Of a stretch of 64,000 nucleotides of DNA, positions 36,120-45,048 are shown in pieces (the stretch's first letter is position 1; every line of letters begins with the position of its first letter). The position numbers and the translations under genes are program-made. The DNA is from Bradyrhizobium sp. LLZ17. GTDB lineage: Bacteria > Pseudomonadota > Alphaproteobacteria > Rhizobiales > Xanthobacteraceae. The DNA lies in NCBI RefSeq assembly GCF_041200145.1, contig NZ_CP165734.1, forward strand, positions 7,607,001 to 7,671,000. The letters are read 5' to 3'. The notes beneath the pieces were generated by a model. That model was not told the origin of the DNA, ran no database searches, and saw only the letters and a program-made list of their open reading frames with translations.

Positions 36120-37243
36120 TACTGTCCCGCCCCGAGCCGCAAGAGAATGCCCCGAAGCGCAGAGATGCCGGCGATTGCGATCTGATCCTTCTCGGCGATC
36201 GGCCCGGAGATCACGACGTGGTCCTGATCTTCCGCGAGCAACGTCACGGGCACCAGACGAAAGCCGCCATCGATGGCGACGAAAACAGACGTCTGCTCGC
36301 CGCGGCGAACGAGTCCGCTATAGGGAATTTCCCAGGCGCTCTCGTCCGCGGAGAGAAAGCTGACGCGCGCCGCCGCAGTCTGACCGGGACGCAAGCCGCC
36401 ATTCTCATTCGGGATCTCCGCGCGCACGAGAATAGTCTGCGTTGTCGCGTCGGCCGTCTCGGATACCAGGATCACGCGGCCTGACGCATCGTAACCCTCG
36501 ACGTCGACCTTGGCGCCGGGCCGAATGGCTCGGATACTGGATGCCGGGATCGCAATCTCGGCCCATAGCGGTGACAGCCGCGCAAGTTTTACCAGAGACG
36601 CGGCCTGCTCCAGGCGCTGACCGGGCGAAACAGCGATATCGACGACGGATGCGGCCTGTGGCGCGCTGACGGTGAGCGTTGCGCTGATCGCTGCATCGTT
36701 GATTAGACGAGAGATCCCGTCGTCCGACATGCCGCTCAGATGAAGCATTTGTCGTCGTTCGGCGAGGATGGTGCCGGCTTGGCGAGCCTCCGTCTGACTG
36801 GCCTCCAGCACGCGTTGCGGTACTGCCTTGCCGTCGAACAAGTCGGCGTTCCGCTTGAGCTGCTGATTGGCAAGAACCTCCTGAGCGATTGCCTGCAGGT
36901 AGTCGCGTTGCAATGTGACAAAGCTTGGGCTCTGCAGGGTCACGAGCGGTTGACCCGCGGTGACTCGATCGCCGCGCGCCGCCGCCAGATTGGTGACCAT
37001 GCCGGCGACCGGAGCGCTCACGACCCACAATTGCGCCGTCGGAATGACGATCTGTGCTGGATAGGGCAGTGTTTGATCGGTCCGGCTCGAGATCGGATGG
37101 GCCATGCGGACGCCCAGGTTCTGAGCCTGTGTCGCCGTGAGCTTGACGTCCTCATCGGCCGTCGCAACGTTGGGCAGGACGGCAAGCGAGAGCACAAGCA
37201 AAATTGGACGCAGCATCCGCATTTGGTGCGGAGAGCGCTTCAT
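36119..37243 (-). CDS. cusB: Heavy-metal efflux periplasmic adaptor, CusB family
   Basis: This membrane-fusion protein of 374 residues is for the adjacent CusA-like pump. I chose the start at 37243 because CAAGG lies just upstream; 37222 gives a shorter signal peptide (MRMLRPILLVLSLAVLPNVA) and is also plausible. The adaptor hallmarks are AQIVIPTAQLWVVSAPVAGM, the hairpin with QRDYLQAIAQEVLANQQLKRN, and VSPGQRLEQAASLVKLARLS. Metal-binding methionines of E. coli CusB are not clearly kept at the N-terminus. It is the first gene of a leftward operon; no outer-membrane CusC-like gene is present. Confidence 0.85.
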   Translation of the reverse strand: MKRSPHQMRMLRPILLVLSLAVLPNVATADEDVKLTATQAQNLGVRMAHPISSRTDQTLPYPAQIVIPTAQLWVVSAPVAGMVTNLAAARGDRVTAGQPLVTLQSPSFVTLQRDYLQAIAQEVLANQQLKRNADLFDGKAVPQRVLEASQTEARQAGTILAERRQMLHLSGMSDDGISRLINDAAISATLTVSAPQAASVVDIAVSPGQRLEQAASLVKLARLSPLWAEIAIPASSIRAIRPGAKVDVEGYDASGRVILVSETADATTQTILVRAEIPNENGGLRPGQTAAARVSFLSADESAWEIPYSGLVRRGEQTSVFVAIDGGFRLVPVTLLAEDQDHVVISGPIAEKDQIAIAGISALRGILLRLGAGQ

Positions 37244-37408
37244 CCTTGAGACGAGCATCACTACCAACTGATTTGAGCCAAGAATCTTTCATACTCCGGA
37301 TCGCTCCACTGGTATTGACCCACGTCAATCGGAACTGCCATGCGTTAATCGGCCTCGGATAATCGCAGCGGAACGGACCGAGATTGAGACCAGGAAAGGA
37401 GTGACGGC

Positions 37409-37812
37409 ATGCTAGCGAACGCGAAAGTGGCAACCCGGCTTCCAGCAAAAGACCTTGATCGGGCGAGGGCGTTCTATTCCGAGAAACTCGGGCTCGAGCC
37501 GGTCGAGCACGCGAGGGTGGGCTCCGCTACGTCTGTGCCGCTGGCGAGTTTGCGATCTTCGTCTCGGCCGGAACGCAATCCGGGACGCACACGCAGATGG
37601 GTTGGGAAGTCGAGGACATCGAGGCCACCGTGCGCGAGCTTCGCCTACGAGGGGTCGCGTTCGAGGAATATGACTTCCCCGGCTTGAAGACCGTTGACGG
37701 GATTGCGGAGATTGCCGGCAATTACGCCAGCAAAGGTATCGGCGAGCGGGGCGCGTGGTTCCGCGACAGCGAAGGTAATCTGCTGGGAATCGGGCAACCG
37801 GTTCGATCTTGA
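37409..37812 (+). CDS. VOC (glyoxalase/bleomycin-resistance) family protein (frameshifted)
   Basis: This small cytoplasmic protein of about 134 residues has the vicinal-oxygen-chelate fold. The start at 37409 is behind AGGAAAGGAG. The first half (VATRLPAKDLDRARAFYSEK) and second half (GWEVEDIEATVRELRLRGVA; GAWFRDSEGNLLGIGQ) are in different frames. One base is missing near 37507-37510; restoring it gives EGGLRYVCAAGEFAIFVSAG between them. The fold normally holds a metal and can act as lyase, dioxygenase or drug-binding protein; the substrate is unknown. It stands alone between the divergent metal-efflux operon and a GH1 gene. Confidence 0.82.
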
Positions 37813-37896
37813 AGCTGGCTCCGTCGTCCGCGCTTTTCAAATCGCTTGTGACCCGCCATTGTGCGACCGCAACAGCGCACAAGCGGAGCAGCATCA

Positions 37897-39357
37897 ATGT
37901 CGGACAAGGTCTCGCGGCGCCAGTTCGCGAAGCTCGCGGGGCTGTCGGCTGCCGGGATGGCAAGTCCGCTGGAGGTCAGGGCCCAGCCGGCTTCGACGCC
38001 GGGCCGTGCCGGTAGCTTTCCGCCAGGTTTTCTCTGGGGCACCGCCACCTCGTCCTACCAGGTCGAGGGCGCGGTCAACGAGGACGGGCGTGGCGCCTCG
38101 ATCTGGGACAAATTCGTCCGCATCCCCGGCAAGATCGAGGACGGCACCAATGGCGATCGCGCCAACGAGCACTATCACCGCTACGGAGAGGACATCGCGC
38201 TCATCAAGGAGCTCGGCTGCAAGGCCTATCGCTTCTCGGTGGCCTGGCCGCGCGTGTTTCCGGACGGCGACGGCAAGCCGAATCCGAAGGGGCTTGATTT
38301 CTACAACCGCCTCATCGACGAACTCCTGAAGAACGGCATCGAGCCGTGGCTGACGCTCTACCATTGGGACCTCCCGCAATCGCTCCAGGACCGTTTTGGC
38401 GGCTGGCGCTCCACCGAGACCTGCAAGATTTTTGGCGACTACGCGGCCTATGTTGCCGAGCACCTGACCGACCGCGTCAGGAACGTGTTCACGCTGAACG
38501 AGAGCGGCCGCTTCGTCTATTTCGGCTATGGCATCGGCATCGACGCGCCGGGCCTGATGTTGCCGCAGGCCGAGGTCAACCAGGTCAGGCACAACAGCGC
38601 GCTTGCGCACGGGCTCGCGGTGCAGGCCGTGCGTGCCCATGGCCGCCAAGGCACCCGCGTCGGCCCGGCCGAGAACATCGATGCCTGCATTCCCGCGATC
38701 GATACGCCCGACCATGTCCGCGCCGCCGCAATCGCGCTGCGCGAGCTGAATGCGGGATATCTCAACGTCATCATGGAGGGTCGCTATACCGACGCCTTCC
38801 TGAAGTTCGCCGGCCGCGACGCGCCGAAATACACCGACGCGGAATTGAAGATCATCTCCTCCCCGGTCGATTTCCTCGGCCTCAACATCTACGCGCCGCA
38901 GCACTACATCCTGCCGTCCGACCAGGGCGCGGGTTTTGCGCCGCTGCCGATCCCGAAATCATTTCCGCACATGAATTCGGACTGGCTGCGCGTCGGCCCC
39001 GAGACGATCTATTGGGTGCCGAAGCTCGCCGCAAATATCTGGAAGACGGACGCGATCTATATCAGCGAGAACGGCACCTCCGGCGAGGACCAGGTCACGC
39101 CCGACGGCAAGATCTACGACACCGATCGCATCATGTACCTGCGCAATTATCTCGCCCAGCTCCAGCGCGCCACCGTCGAAGGCGTTCCGGTGCGCGGCTA
39201 CTTCCTCTGGAGTCTGATGGACAATTTCGAGTGGGTGTTCGGGCTCAACAAGCGCTTCGGGCTCTATCACGTCAATTTCGAAACGCAGGTGCGCACGGCA
39301 AAACTCAGCGCCAGCTTTTATCGCAACGTGATCGCGAACAACGCGGCGGGAGCTTAG
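37897..39357 (+). CDS. Tat-exported beta-glucosidase, GH1 family
   Basis: This retaining glycosidase of 486 residues is probably periplasmic. The start at 37897 begins with a twin-arginine signal (SRRQFAKLAGLSAAGMAS). The GH1 domain starts at FPPGFLWGTATSSYQVEGA. The acid/base Glu is in TLNES (the family norm is NEP), and the nucleophile Glu is in YISENGTS (norm TENG). The C-terminal YFLWSLMDNFEWVFGLNKRF is typical and holds the substrate-binding Trp residues. Specificity could be beta-glucoside, fucoside or galactoside. Tat export of GH1 is uncommon but known in alphaproteobacteria. No transporter gene is linked. Confidence 0.9.
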   Translation: MSDKVSRRQFAKLAGLSAAGMASPLEVRAQPASTPGRAGSFPPGFLWGTATSSYQVEGAVNEDGRGASIWDKFVRIPGKIEDGTNGDRANEHYHRYGEDIALIKELGCKAYRFSVAWPRVFPDGDGKPNPKGLDFYNRLIDELLKNGIEPWLTLYHWDLPQSLQDRFGGWRSTETCKIFGDYAAYVAEHLTDRVRNVFTLNESGRFVYFGYGIGIDAPGLMLPQAEVNQVRHNSALAHGLAVQAVRAHGRQGTRVGPAENIDACIPAIDTPDHVRAAAIALRELNAGYLNVIMEGRYTDAFLKFAGRDAPKYTDAELKIISSPVDFLGLNIYAPQHYILPSDQGAGFAPLPIPKSFPHMNSDWLRVGPETIYWVPKLAANIWKTDAIYISENGTSGEDQVTPDGKIYDTDRIMYLRNYLAQLQRATVEGVPVRGYFLWSLMDNFEWVFGLNKRFGLYHVNFETQVRTAKLSASFYRNVIANNAAGA

Positions 39358-39909
39358 CTCTCCCTCGCAGCATTCTTACGGGAGAGGGCGGGGTGAGGAG
39401 CTCTATCCACCAGTCCGTCTGTCACCGCTCTCGCGGACGAACCGGGCCATGATCAACTACTGCTCCTGTTTTGCCCGACGAGTCAATCGCTTCGCAGGCG
39501 GGCGAGGCGCCATCCCGGGGCCTGCATTTCTACTGTGCATGGGGTTGTTTTCGAGTTTTTTGCAAAGAGGGTGCCGCATCAGGGCGTCTGCGCCGACGCC
39601 GCAGCGATCCTTATCGAGCGGATCCAGGCCTTATTTTTCAGGGTGAATCGCGACCGACCTTGCACAAAGAGGCCGGTCGTCGCTTGTCGAAAGCAGCGAA
39701 TCAGCTTTAGCAAGGCTGCTTGCGGGCCTTTGAAACAAGGCAAAAACCGCTGCCGGAGGCTCTTTCCGCCCAGGAAGCGGCTAAAATGCAGGGTTTTTTG
39801 CCGGAGGGGGCCAGAAAAGCCCGTAAAACGCGACAAAACTGTGCAGAAGGCAGTAGAGCCTTCAACGGTTGGTCTAGTATGCAACCGGCAACGAATCAGA
39901 GGAGACACG
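39358..39909 (+). other. Intergenic stretch of 552 bases upstream of HU, structured leader
   Basis: There is no convincing gene here. The first 40 bases contain a short CTCTCCCT/GGGAGAGGG hairpin related to the intergenic repeats. Between 39726 and 39802 several stems can form: GCCTT/AAGGC at 39726-39741, and a ten-pair stem GGCAAAAACC (39739-39748) with GGTTTTTTGCC (39792-39802), one bulge, enclosing about 43 bases. A possible -10 box TAGTAT lies at 39875-39880, close to the HU ribosome-binding site GAGGAGA. The structure could be a terminator or a leader RNA. Confidence 0.4.
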
Positions 39910-40212
39910 ATGCCAACCCAAATGTCCAAATCGCAGCTGATCGAAAAGATTTCGACCGTCACCGAGCTTTCCAAGCGCGACGTCAAGAGCGTCATGGAGA
40001 CGCTGACCGACGTCGGCCACAAGGAGCTCAAGAAGAACGGCCTGTTCCTGGTGCCGGGCTTCGCCAAGTTCGTGGTCATCAAGAAGCCCGCGACCAAGGC
40101 GCGCAAGGGCACCAACCCGTTCACGGGTGAAGAGATGATGTTCAAGGCCAAGCCGGCCCGGAAGATCGTCCGCGCCCGCCCGGTCAAGGCCGCCAAGGAC
40201 GCTGTGGCCTGA
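39910..40212 (+). CDS. HU family histone-like DNA-binding protein
   Basis: This protein of 100 residues binds and bends DNA as a dimer. The start at 39910 follows GAGGAGACAC. The N-terminal helices (SKSQLIEKISTVTELSKRDV, SVMETLTDVGHKELK) and the beta-arm region (GFAKFVVIKKPATKARKGTN; TGEEMMFKAKPARKIVRARP) are clear. The arm begins with the family's RKGTNPFTGE-type turn. The C-terminal tail is Lys/Ala-rich (VKAAKDAVA). It is a divergent member compared with the canonical HupB, as found in several copies in Bradyrhizobium. The gene is monocistronic with a perfect terminator directly after it. Confidence 0.9.
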   Translation: MPTQMSKSQLIEKISTVTELSKRDVKSVMETLTDVGHKELKKNGLFLVPGFAKFVVIKKPATKARKGTNPFTGEEMMFKAKPARKIVRARPVKAAKDAVA

Positions 40213-40219
40213 TAAAGCA

Positions 40220-40249
40220 AAGGCCCCCTCGGGAAGAGGGGGCCTTTTT
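40220..40249 (+). terminator. Rho-independent terminator of the HU gene
   Basis: An 11-base perfect stem (AAGGCCCCCTC / GAGGGGGCCTT) with the loop GGGAA is followed by a T-tract (TTTTT including two stem bases). It begins eight bases after the HU stop codon. It may also end transcripts from the opposite strand, where the small gene and Lon come toward it. Confidence 0.9.
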
Positions 40250-40282
40250 GTGTTGTGACCGCAAGGGCTGATGCTGAGGGGA

Positions 40283-40438
40283 TCAGCCGTTGCGGCGCTT
40301 CACCCGCACGGGAATCGGCCGAAGCCGCGGCCCAGGTGCCGCCAGCGCCTCGCGAACCCGATCGATCGCGCGATCGAGCAACTGCCGTAGCCGCTGCGCT
40401 CTCCGCGATTTCGTCGCTCGTTCCAACAATCCGCTCAT
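40283..40438 (-). CDS. Small basic protein, 51 aa, downstream of lon
   Basis: An ATG at 40438 follows GGAGTAAGG, which overlaps the lon stop codon, with good spacing, and the frame runs 51 codons to a TGA. The product is strongly basic: MSGLLERATKSRRAQRLRQL, then LDRAIDRVREALAAPG and a tail PVRVKRRNG. It would be one amphipathic helix plus a basic tail. The position five bases after lon suggests translational coupling. I do not recognise a family, and the third codon position is GC-rich as in real genes, but short frames occur by chance in such DNA. It may be a DNA- or RNA-binding peptide, or spurious. Confidence 0.5.
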   Translation of the reverse strand: MSGLLERATKSRRAQRLRQLLDRAIDRVREALAAPGPRLRPIPVRVKRRNG

Positions 40439-40442
40439 TGCC

Positions 40443-42834
40443 TTACTCCGCCGCTTCGACCTTGGCCTCGGCTGGCTCGAGCACCGCGGCGATGGCCTCG
40501 TCGACGCGCTCGAGCCAGATGAATTCGAGGTCGTCCCGCGCGCTCTTCGGGATGTCGTCGTAATCCCGCCTGTTGCGCGCAGGCAGCATCACGCGCTTCA
40601 GTCCGGCGGCGGCAGCCGCCACCACTTTCTCCTTGATGCCGCCGACCGGCAGCACCAGCCCGCGCAGCGAGATCTCGCCGGTCATCGCGGTGTCGCTGCG
40701 CACCGTGCGATTGGTGAGCAGTGAGGTCAGCGCCGTGAACATCGCTACCCCGGCGCTCGGCCCGTCCTTGGGGGTTGCGCCCGCCGGCACGTGAACGTGG
40801 ATGTCGCTCTTCTCGAACAGCGACGGTTCGATGCCGATCTGCGAGGCTCTGCTCTTCACCAGCGTCAGTGCCGCCTGCACGCTCTCGCGCATGACGTCGC
40901 CGAGCTGGCCGGTCAGGATCAAATTGCCCCTGCCGGGCACCCGCGTTGCCTCGATGAACAGGATGTCGCCGCCGACCGGCGTCCAGGCAAGGCCGGTGGC
41001 CACGCCGGGAACGCTGGTGCGCTGCGCGATCTCGCCCTCGAAGCGCGGCTGGCCGAGCACGGTGGCGATGTCCTTCGGGCCGACCACGACCTTCGTGGCC
41101 GTGCCCTCCGCGACCTGCACCGCTGCGTGCCGGAACAGTTTTCCGATCTCACGCTCCAGGTTACGCACCCCGGCTTCCCTTGTGTAGCCCTTCGCGACCA
41201 GCTTCAGTGCTTCCGGTTCGATCTCGGCTTGCTCGGCGCTCAGGCCGTTGGCCTCGAGCTGCCGGCGCACCAGATAGCGTTGCGCGATCTCGAGCTTCTC
41301 CTCCTGAGTGTAGCCGGCCAGGCTGATCAGCTCCATGCGATCCAACAGCGGACCGGGAATCTGGTCCAGCATGTTGGCGGTCGCGATGAACACCACGCGC
41401 GACAGGTCGAAGGGCACGCCGAGGTAATTGTCCCGGAACGTCCCGTTCTGCTCGGGGTCGAGCACCTCCAGCATCGCAGCCGAGGGATCGCCCTGCACGC
41501 CGCGACCCATCTTGTCGATCTCGTCCAGCATCATCACGCAGTTCCGCGCGCCTGCCTTCTTGATGCCCTGGATGATGTTGCCGGGCAGCGCGCCGATATA
41601 GGTGCGCCGGTGACCGCGGATCTCAGCCTCGTCATGCAGGCCGCCCAGGCTGACACGCACGAAGGGGCGATCCATCGCGCGGGCGATGGATTGTCCGAGC
41701 GAGGTCTTGCCGACGCCGGGCGGACCGACGAAGCACAGGATCGGCGCCTTGCCCTGCGGGGCGAGCTTGCGCACCGCCAGATATTCGATGATCCGGCTCT
41801 TGATCTTCTCCAGGCCGAAATGGTCGGCATCCAGGATGCGGCGCGCCTCCTTGATGTCGATCGGCTTCTCCTCGGGCAGGGCCCAGGGCAGCTCGATCAG
41901 CCAGTCGAGATAAGTGCGGACCATGCCCGCTTCGCCAGCAGCCTCCGGCATGCGCTCGTAGCGGCGCAGCTCCTTTTCGCATGCGCGTCCGCCTCCGGCG
42001 GCATGTTGGCCTGGGCGATGGCGGCGGTCAGCTCGGCGACCTCGGCTGCCTTGCCGTCGCTTTCGCCGAGCTGGCGCTGGATTGTCGCCATCTGCTCGCG
42101 CAGGATCGCCTCGCGCTGCCGCTCGTCGAAGCTGGCGCGGGTCTGCTGGCCGATCTCGTTGGAGATGCGCAGCACCTCCAGCCGCTCGGCCAGATGCTTC
42201 GACACCTTCTCGACGCGCAGGGAGAGGTCGATGGTCTCCAGGACCTCCTGCTTGTCCTGCGGCTTGATGTCCATGAACGAGGTCGCCAGATCCGCCAGCG
42301 CGCCGGGCGCACTGGTGCTCTGGAACATCGCGACCAACTCGGGTGGCGCCTGCGGCAGCAGCTCGACCGCCTCGATCGCCTGGCGCTGCAAATTCAGAGC
42401 GCGCGCCTCGATCTCGGGCGAGATCGTGGTCGGCTCCGAATCTGCTGAATCCGCGCGGCCGCGAACGGCGTCCCGGGCAGGAAGTCGAGGATGCGGGCAC
42501 GCTGCACGCCCTGGCAGACGATGTGATGGGTGCCATCGGGTGCAGTGATATAGCGCACGATGTTGGCGATGGTTGCGACCCGATAAAGATCGTCGGGCCC
42601 CGGCTCTTCGGTCGCGGCGCTGCGTTGCAGCACGATGCCGACCGGCCGCTGCTCGCGCAGTGCCTGCTGTGCGGCGGCGACCGACTTCGGCCGCGCGATC
42701 GCGATTGGCGCGATGGCGCCGGGGAATAGCACCATCTCGCGCACGGGGATGATGATCAGCGCGTCTTCGGGAATCTTCACGTCGGAGCTGTTTTGGGAAT
42801 TGGTCTGGGCGGTGTTCATCTGTTCGGTGGCCAT
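40443..42834 (-). CDS. lon: ATP-dependent protease Lon (two frameshifts)
   Basis: This hexameric ATP-dependent serine protease has about 797 residues when repaired. The start at 42834 follows GAGGTCG. The N-terminal substrate-binding domain ([20 protein letters not shown]), the helical region, the AAA+ module (Walker [16 protein letters not shown]; Walker [10 protein letters not shown]) and the protease domain with catalytic Ser (PKDGPSAG) and Lys (GGIKEKV) are all present, in three frames. One base is missing at about 42436-42438 (QQI then [14 protein letters not shown]). Another is missing in the T4 run at 41974-41977 (AHAK then [14 protein letters not shown]). It is the second gene of an hsp20-lon pair, so it may be a heat-inducible, second Lon. 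Confidence 0.9.
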
Positions 42835-42842
42835 GATCGACC

Positions 42843-43226
42843 TCAGGATTTGGCGAGGCGCAGTGCGACGCAGCCGTCCATCACGAAGCGGCTGATGGCG
42901 TAGCGCCCAAGGGGCAATGCAATGCGGCGCTCAAAACGCCCCTGCGGTAGCTCCAGCCGGTGGATGCGGGCATTGCGAAGCTCCGGCGGAAGCGTGCGCT
43001 GGCCGGAGATCACGAGCACGCCGTCATGGATCACCGTCTCGACGTTGTCGGGATTGACGCCTGGCAGCGCGACGAGAATCAAAAGCTCATGCTCGGTCTC
43101 GAGCACGTCGATCGGAGGCTCCCAGCAGGATTCCTGGCGGCCGAACTGCTGGCGCATCCGTTCGGCGCGGGTCAGCGAGTCCAGGGCTTCTGACAGCATC
43201 CAGTCGAGGGGATTTTTGGGTTGCAT
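42843..43226 (-). CDS. Small heat-shock protein (Hsp20/alpha-crystallin)
   Basis: This protein of 127 residues has the alpha-crystallin domain from about residue 35: WEPPIDVLETEHELLILVAL, then PGVNPDNVETVIHDGVLVIS, GQRTLPPELR and a final FERRIALPLGRY strand pair. The C-terminal I-x-I/V oligomerisation motif is not evident. It acts as an ATP-independent holdase. The stop lies eight bases before the lon start, so the two are probably one transcript. No strong ribosome-binding site precedes the ATG, while the upstream DNA can fold into nested hairpins, which fits a temperature-controlled leader. Confidence 0.88.
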   Translation of the reverse strand: MQPKNPLDWMLSEALDSLTRAERMRQQFGRQESCWEPPIDVLETEHELLILVALPGVNPDNVETVIHDGVLVISGQRTLPPELRNARIHRLELPQGRFERRIALPLGRYAISRFVMDGCVALRLAKS

Positions 43227-43243
43227 GGCATAACTCGGGGAGG

Positions 43244-43299
43244 GCGCTGCGATTGGAAAAAAGGCATATGGGGATGGTTCCCCGGAAATCCAGCAGCGC
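43244..43299 (-). promoter_or_regulatory. Structured leader upstream of hsp20, possible RNA thermometer
   Basis: Read on the minus strand, a seven-pair outer stem (GCGCTGC with GCAGCGC, 43293-43299 and 43244-43250) encloses a hairpin GGGGA/TCCCC at 43270-43283. The distance to the hsp20 start is about 18 bases. Small heat-shock genes of Bradyrhizobium are known to carry ROSE-type RNA thermometers. The sequence does not show the typical ROSE 3' hairpin, and I cannot see it mask a clear Shine-Dalgarno sequence, so this is a weak candidate. Confidence 0.25.
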
Positions 43300-43411
43300 G
43301 CGTTTGGAGCATGGCTGACCCAACTGCCGGCGGGCGCCCCTTGTCATCAGACGTTTCGGCGCCACGGAGTGTCCGTGGCGCCGTTGGTAACCAATTCGGC
43401 CGCGCGGTGGC

Positions 43412-43978
43412 TCAGGCCGCTTCGCGGTATTCCTCTTCCGCTTCGAGGTTGATCACCGAGGTAGCGAGCTCGGTCAGGGTGTGATCGGTCGCTTCTTCCT
43501 CGTCCAGCGTTGCCTGGAGCAGCCTTGCGGCGTCCGGCATGCCGAGCTCCTCGGCCCAGGTGCGCAGAGTGCCGTACCGGGAGATCTCGTAGTGCTCGAC
43601 GGCCTGGGCCGCCGCGAGCAGGCCGGCGTCGAGGGCAGGGGCGTTCTTGAAGTCCTTCATGATCTCAGCACCCTCATCGGTGATGCCGTTGATCGCTTCG
43701 CAGGGCTTGCCGCGGGCCGGCTTGCCCAGCATCTTGAATATCTGGTCCAGCCGTTTGACCTGGCCCTGCGTCTCGCGCACGTGCTTGTTGAAGGCCGCCG
43801 CAAGATCCTTCGACTGCGCGGCCTTGGCCATCTTCGGCAGCGTCTTGATGATCTTGTTCTCGGCGAAATAGATGTCCTTCAGCGTTTCCAGAAACAGGTC
43901 GCTCAGCAGCTTCGGCGCCTGACGCGTGCGGCGTCCTGCGCTCTTCTTTGTGGTGCGTTTCTTTGCTCGTTTGGCCAT
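43412..43978 (-). CDS. YciF/DUF892 ferritin-like protein
   Basis: This protein of 188 residues starts at 43978 behind CAGGAGGATCC. A basic N-terminal extension (AKRAKKRTTKKSAGRRTRQA) precedes a four-helix ferritin-like domain: LFLETLKDIYFAENKIIKTL, then HVRETQGQVKRLDQIFKMLG, AAQAVEHYEISRYGTLRTWA and TLDEEEATDHTLTELA. The Glu/His residues in each helix match the DUF892 di-iron-like pattern. YciF proteins are stress-induced and structurally dimeric; the enzymatic activity is unknown. The Lys/Arg tail suggests DNA or cell-surface association. Neighbouring hsp20 and lon genes fit a general stress context. Confidence 0.88.
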   Translation of the reverse strand: MAKRAKKRTTKKSAGRRTRQAPKLLSDLFLETLKDIYFAENKIIKTLPKMAKAAQSKDLAAAFNKHVRETQGQVKRLDQIFKMLGKPARGKPCEAINGITDEGAEIMKDFKNAPALDAGLLAAAQAVEHYEISRYGTLRTWAEELGMPDAARLLQATLDEEEATDHTLTELATSVINLEAEEEYREAA

Positions 43979-44080
43979 GGATCCTCCTGTCGAGGTGAAC
44001 GGGAAGGCCCGGCCTTCCCTCGGGCGATCAAGACTTGGCGAGGCCAATGGTTCCCATTTTGCAACAGGGCCGCCGGCCAG

Positions 44081-45048
44081 CTAACCGTTCGTCGTGTCTT
44101 CCTGGTCCTGCCGTTCTCTTGTGACGCGATCGGAAGCGCACGCTCGCTTCGACGCATGTGGCTGCAACAGCCCAGATCTGGCAGGGGCGGCCGACGGCGT
44201 GCCCTTCGGCTCGGCGGCCCGGGCGGCGAAATCGCCGGCCTCGGTCGAGGTGCGCAGCCACTTCGTCCCGTCACCGATCGCCTCACGCGGCGAGCGGCCG
44301 AACTTTCTCAGGCCCCGGAAATACTCGAGCTGAAGATGCGCCGAAGTGCCGCGTTTCGGGATGGCCTTGAGGTGCTGAACATCGTCCTCGATGCCGAGAT
44401 GCGCGATGTCGGGCGCAAGCATCGCGATCACCGCCTCAAGCTAGCTCCTGAACGAGACCGGCTCGAACGACGCCAGATCGATCTACGTTCCGTCCGTCCC
44501 GTAACGCTGGGCGCGCCAGCGGTTTTCCTCGATCAGCGCGCGGTGCACGGCCGAATAGGTGGCGTTCAGATCCGGGTGGTGCACGACGTGTCTGACCAGC
44601 GCGCGATACACCGCCGCGATCGCCACCGTGTCGGCGATCGACGTGCAGCAGTCGGTGATACGAAGCTCGAGGGTCGGATGCTGGAGCGAAGGCCGCAGCG
44701 CCCACCAGACATAGGTGGCGTTGGGAACGATGCCCGCGTCGACCAATGTCCTCACATAGGTCTCGTATTCAGCAAGGTTGCGAAACATCTCCGGGAAGCC
44801 GGTCCGCGGCAGGGCGTCGTTCGCGGCGTTGCGGTAGCCCAGCAATCCGGTTGGTAACCGCACCAGAACGGCGACGAAGTCGACCGCGCCAGCAGCAGCG
44901 GCAGGAACGGCACCAGGCGGTGCATGATCTCGACGCGCTGGTCTGGCTCGGGCACCTCGACGTGAACGTGCAGGCCGCTGATGGGATTGCCGAGCCCGAC
45001 CATTCCGAGGTCGCTGATGACCTTGCTGTAGCGGCGCTTGCGCGTCAT
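44081..45048 (-). pseudogene. Carboxylate-amine ligase (YbdK/GCS2-like) remnant, 5' truncated
   Basis: Homology begins around RYSKVISDLGMVGLGNPISG LHVHVEVPEP, which is about residue 118 of E. coli YbdK, so roughly a third of the gene is missing at the 5' end. It continues to SPFWCGYQ, then breaks: one base is missing at 44851-44852, after which TGLLGYRNAANDALPRTGFP follows. The next part (ALIEENRWRAQRYGTDG) runs into an in-frame TAG, resumes IDLASFEPVSF, meets a second TAG near 44435-44440, and the C-terminal part (LEAVIAMLAPDIAHLG) follows. Truncation plus stops argue for a pseudogene. The upstream side joins a PuuD fragment directly. Confidence 0.75.

Noticed and set aside
21435..42440. Programmed ribosomal frameshifting as explanation of the frame breaks
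   Set aside because: Breaks occur in unrelated genes, in both directions, at ordinary short homopolymers without shared slippery heptamers or pseudoknots. Error is simpler.
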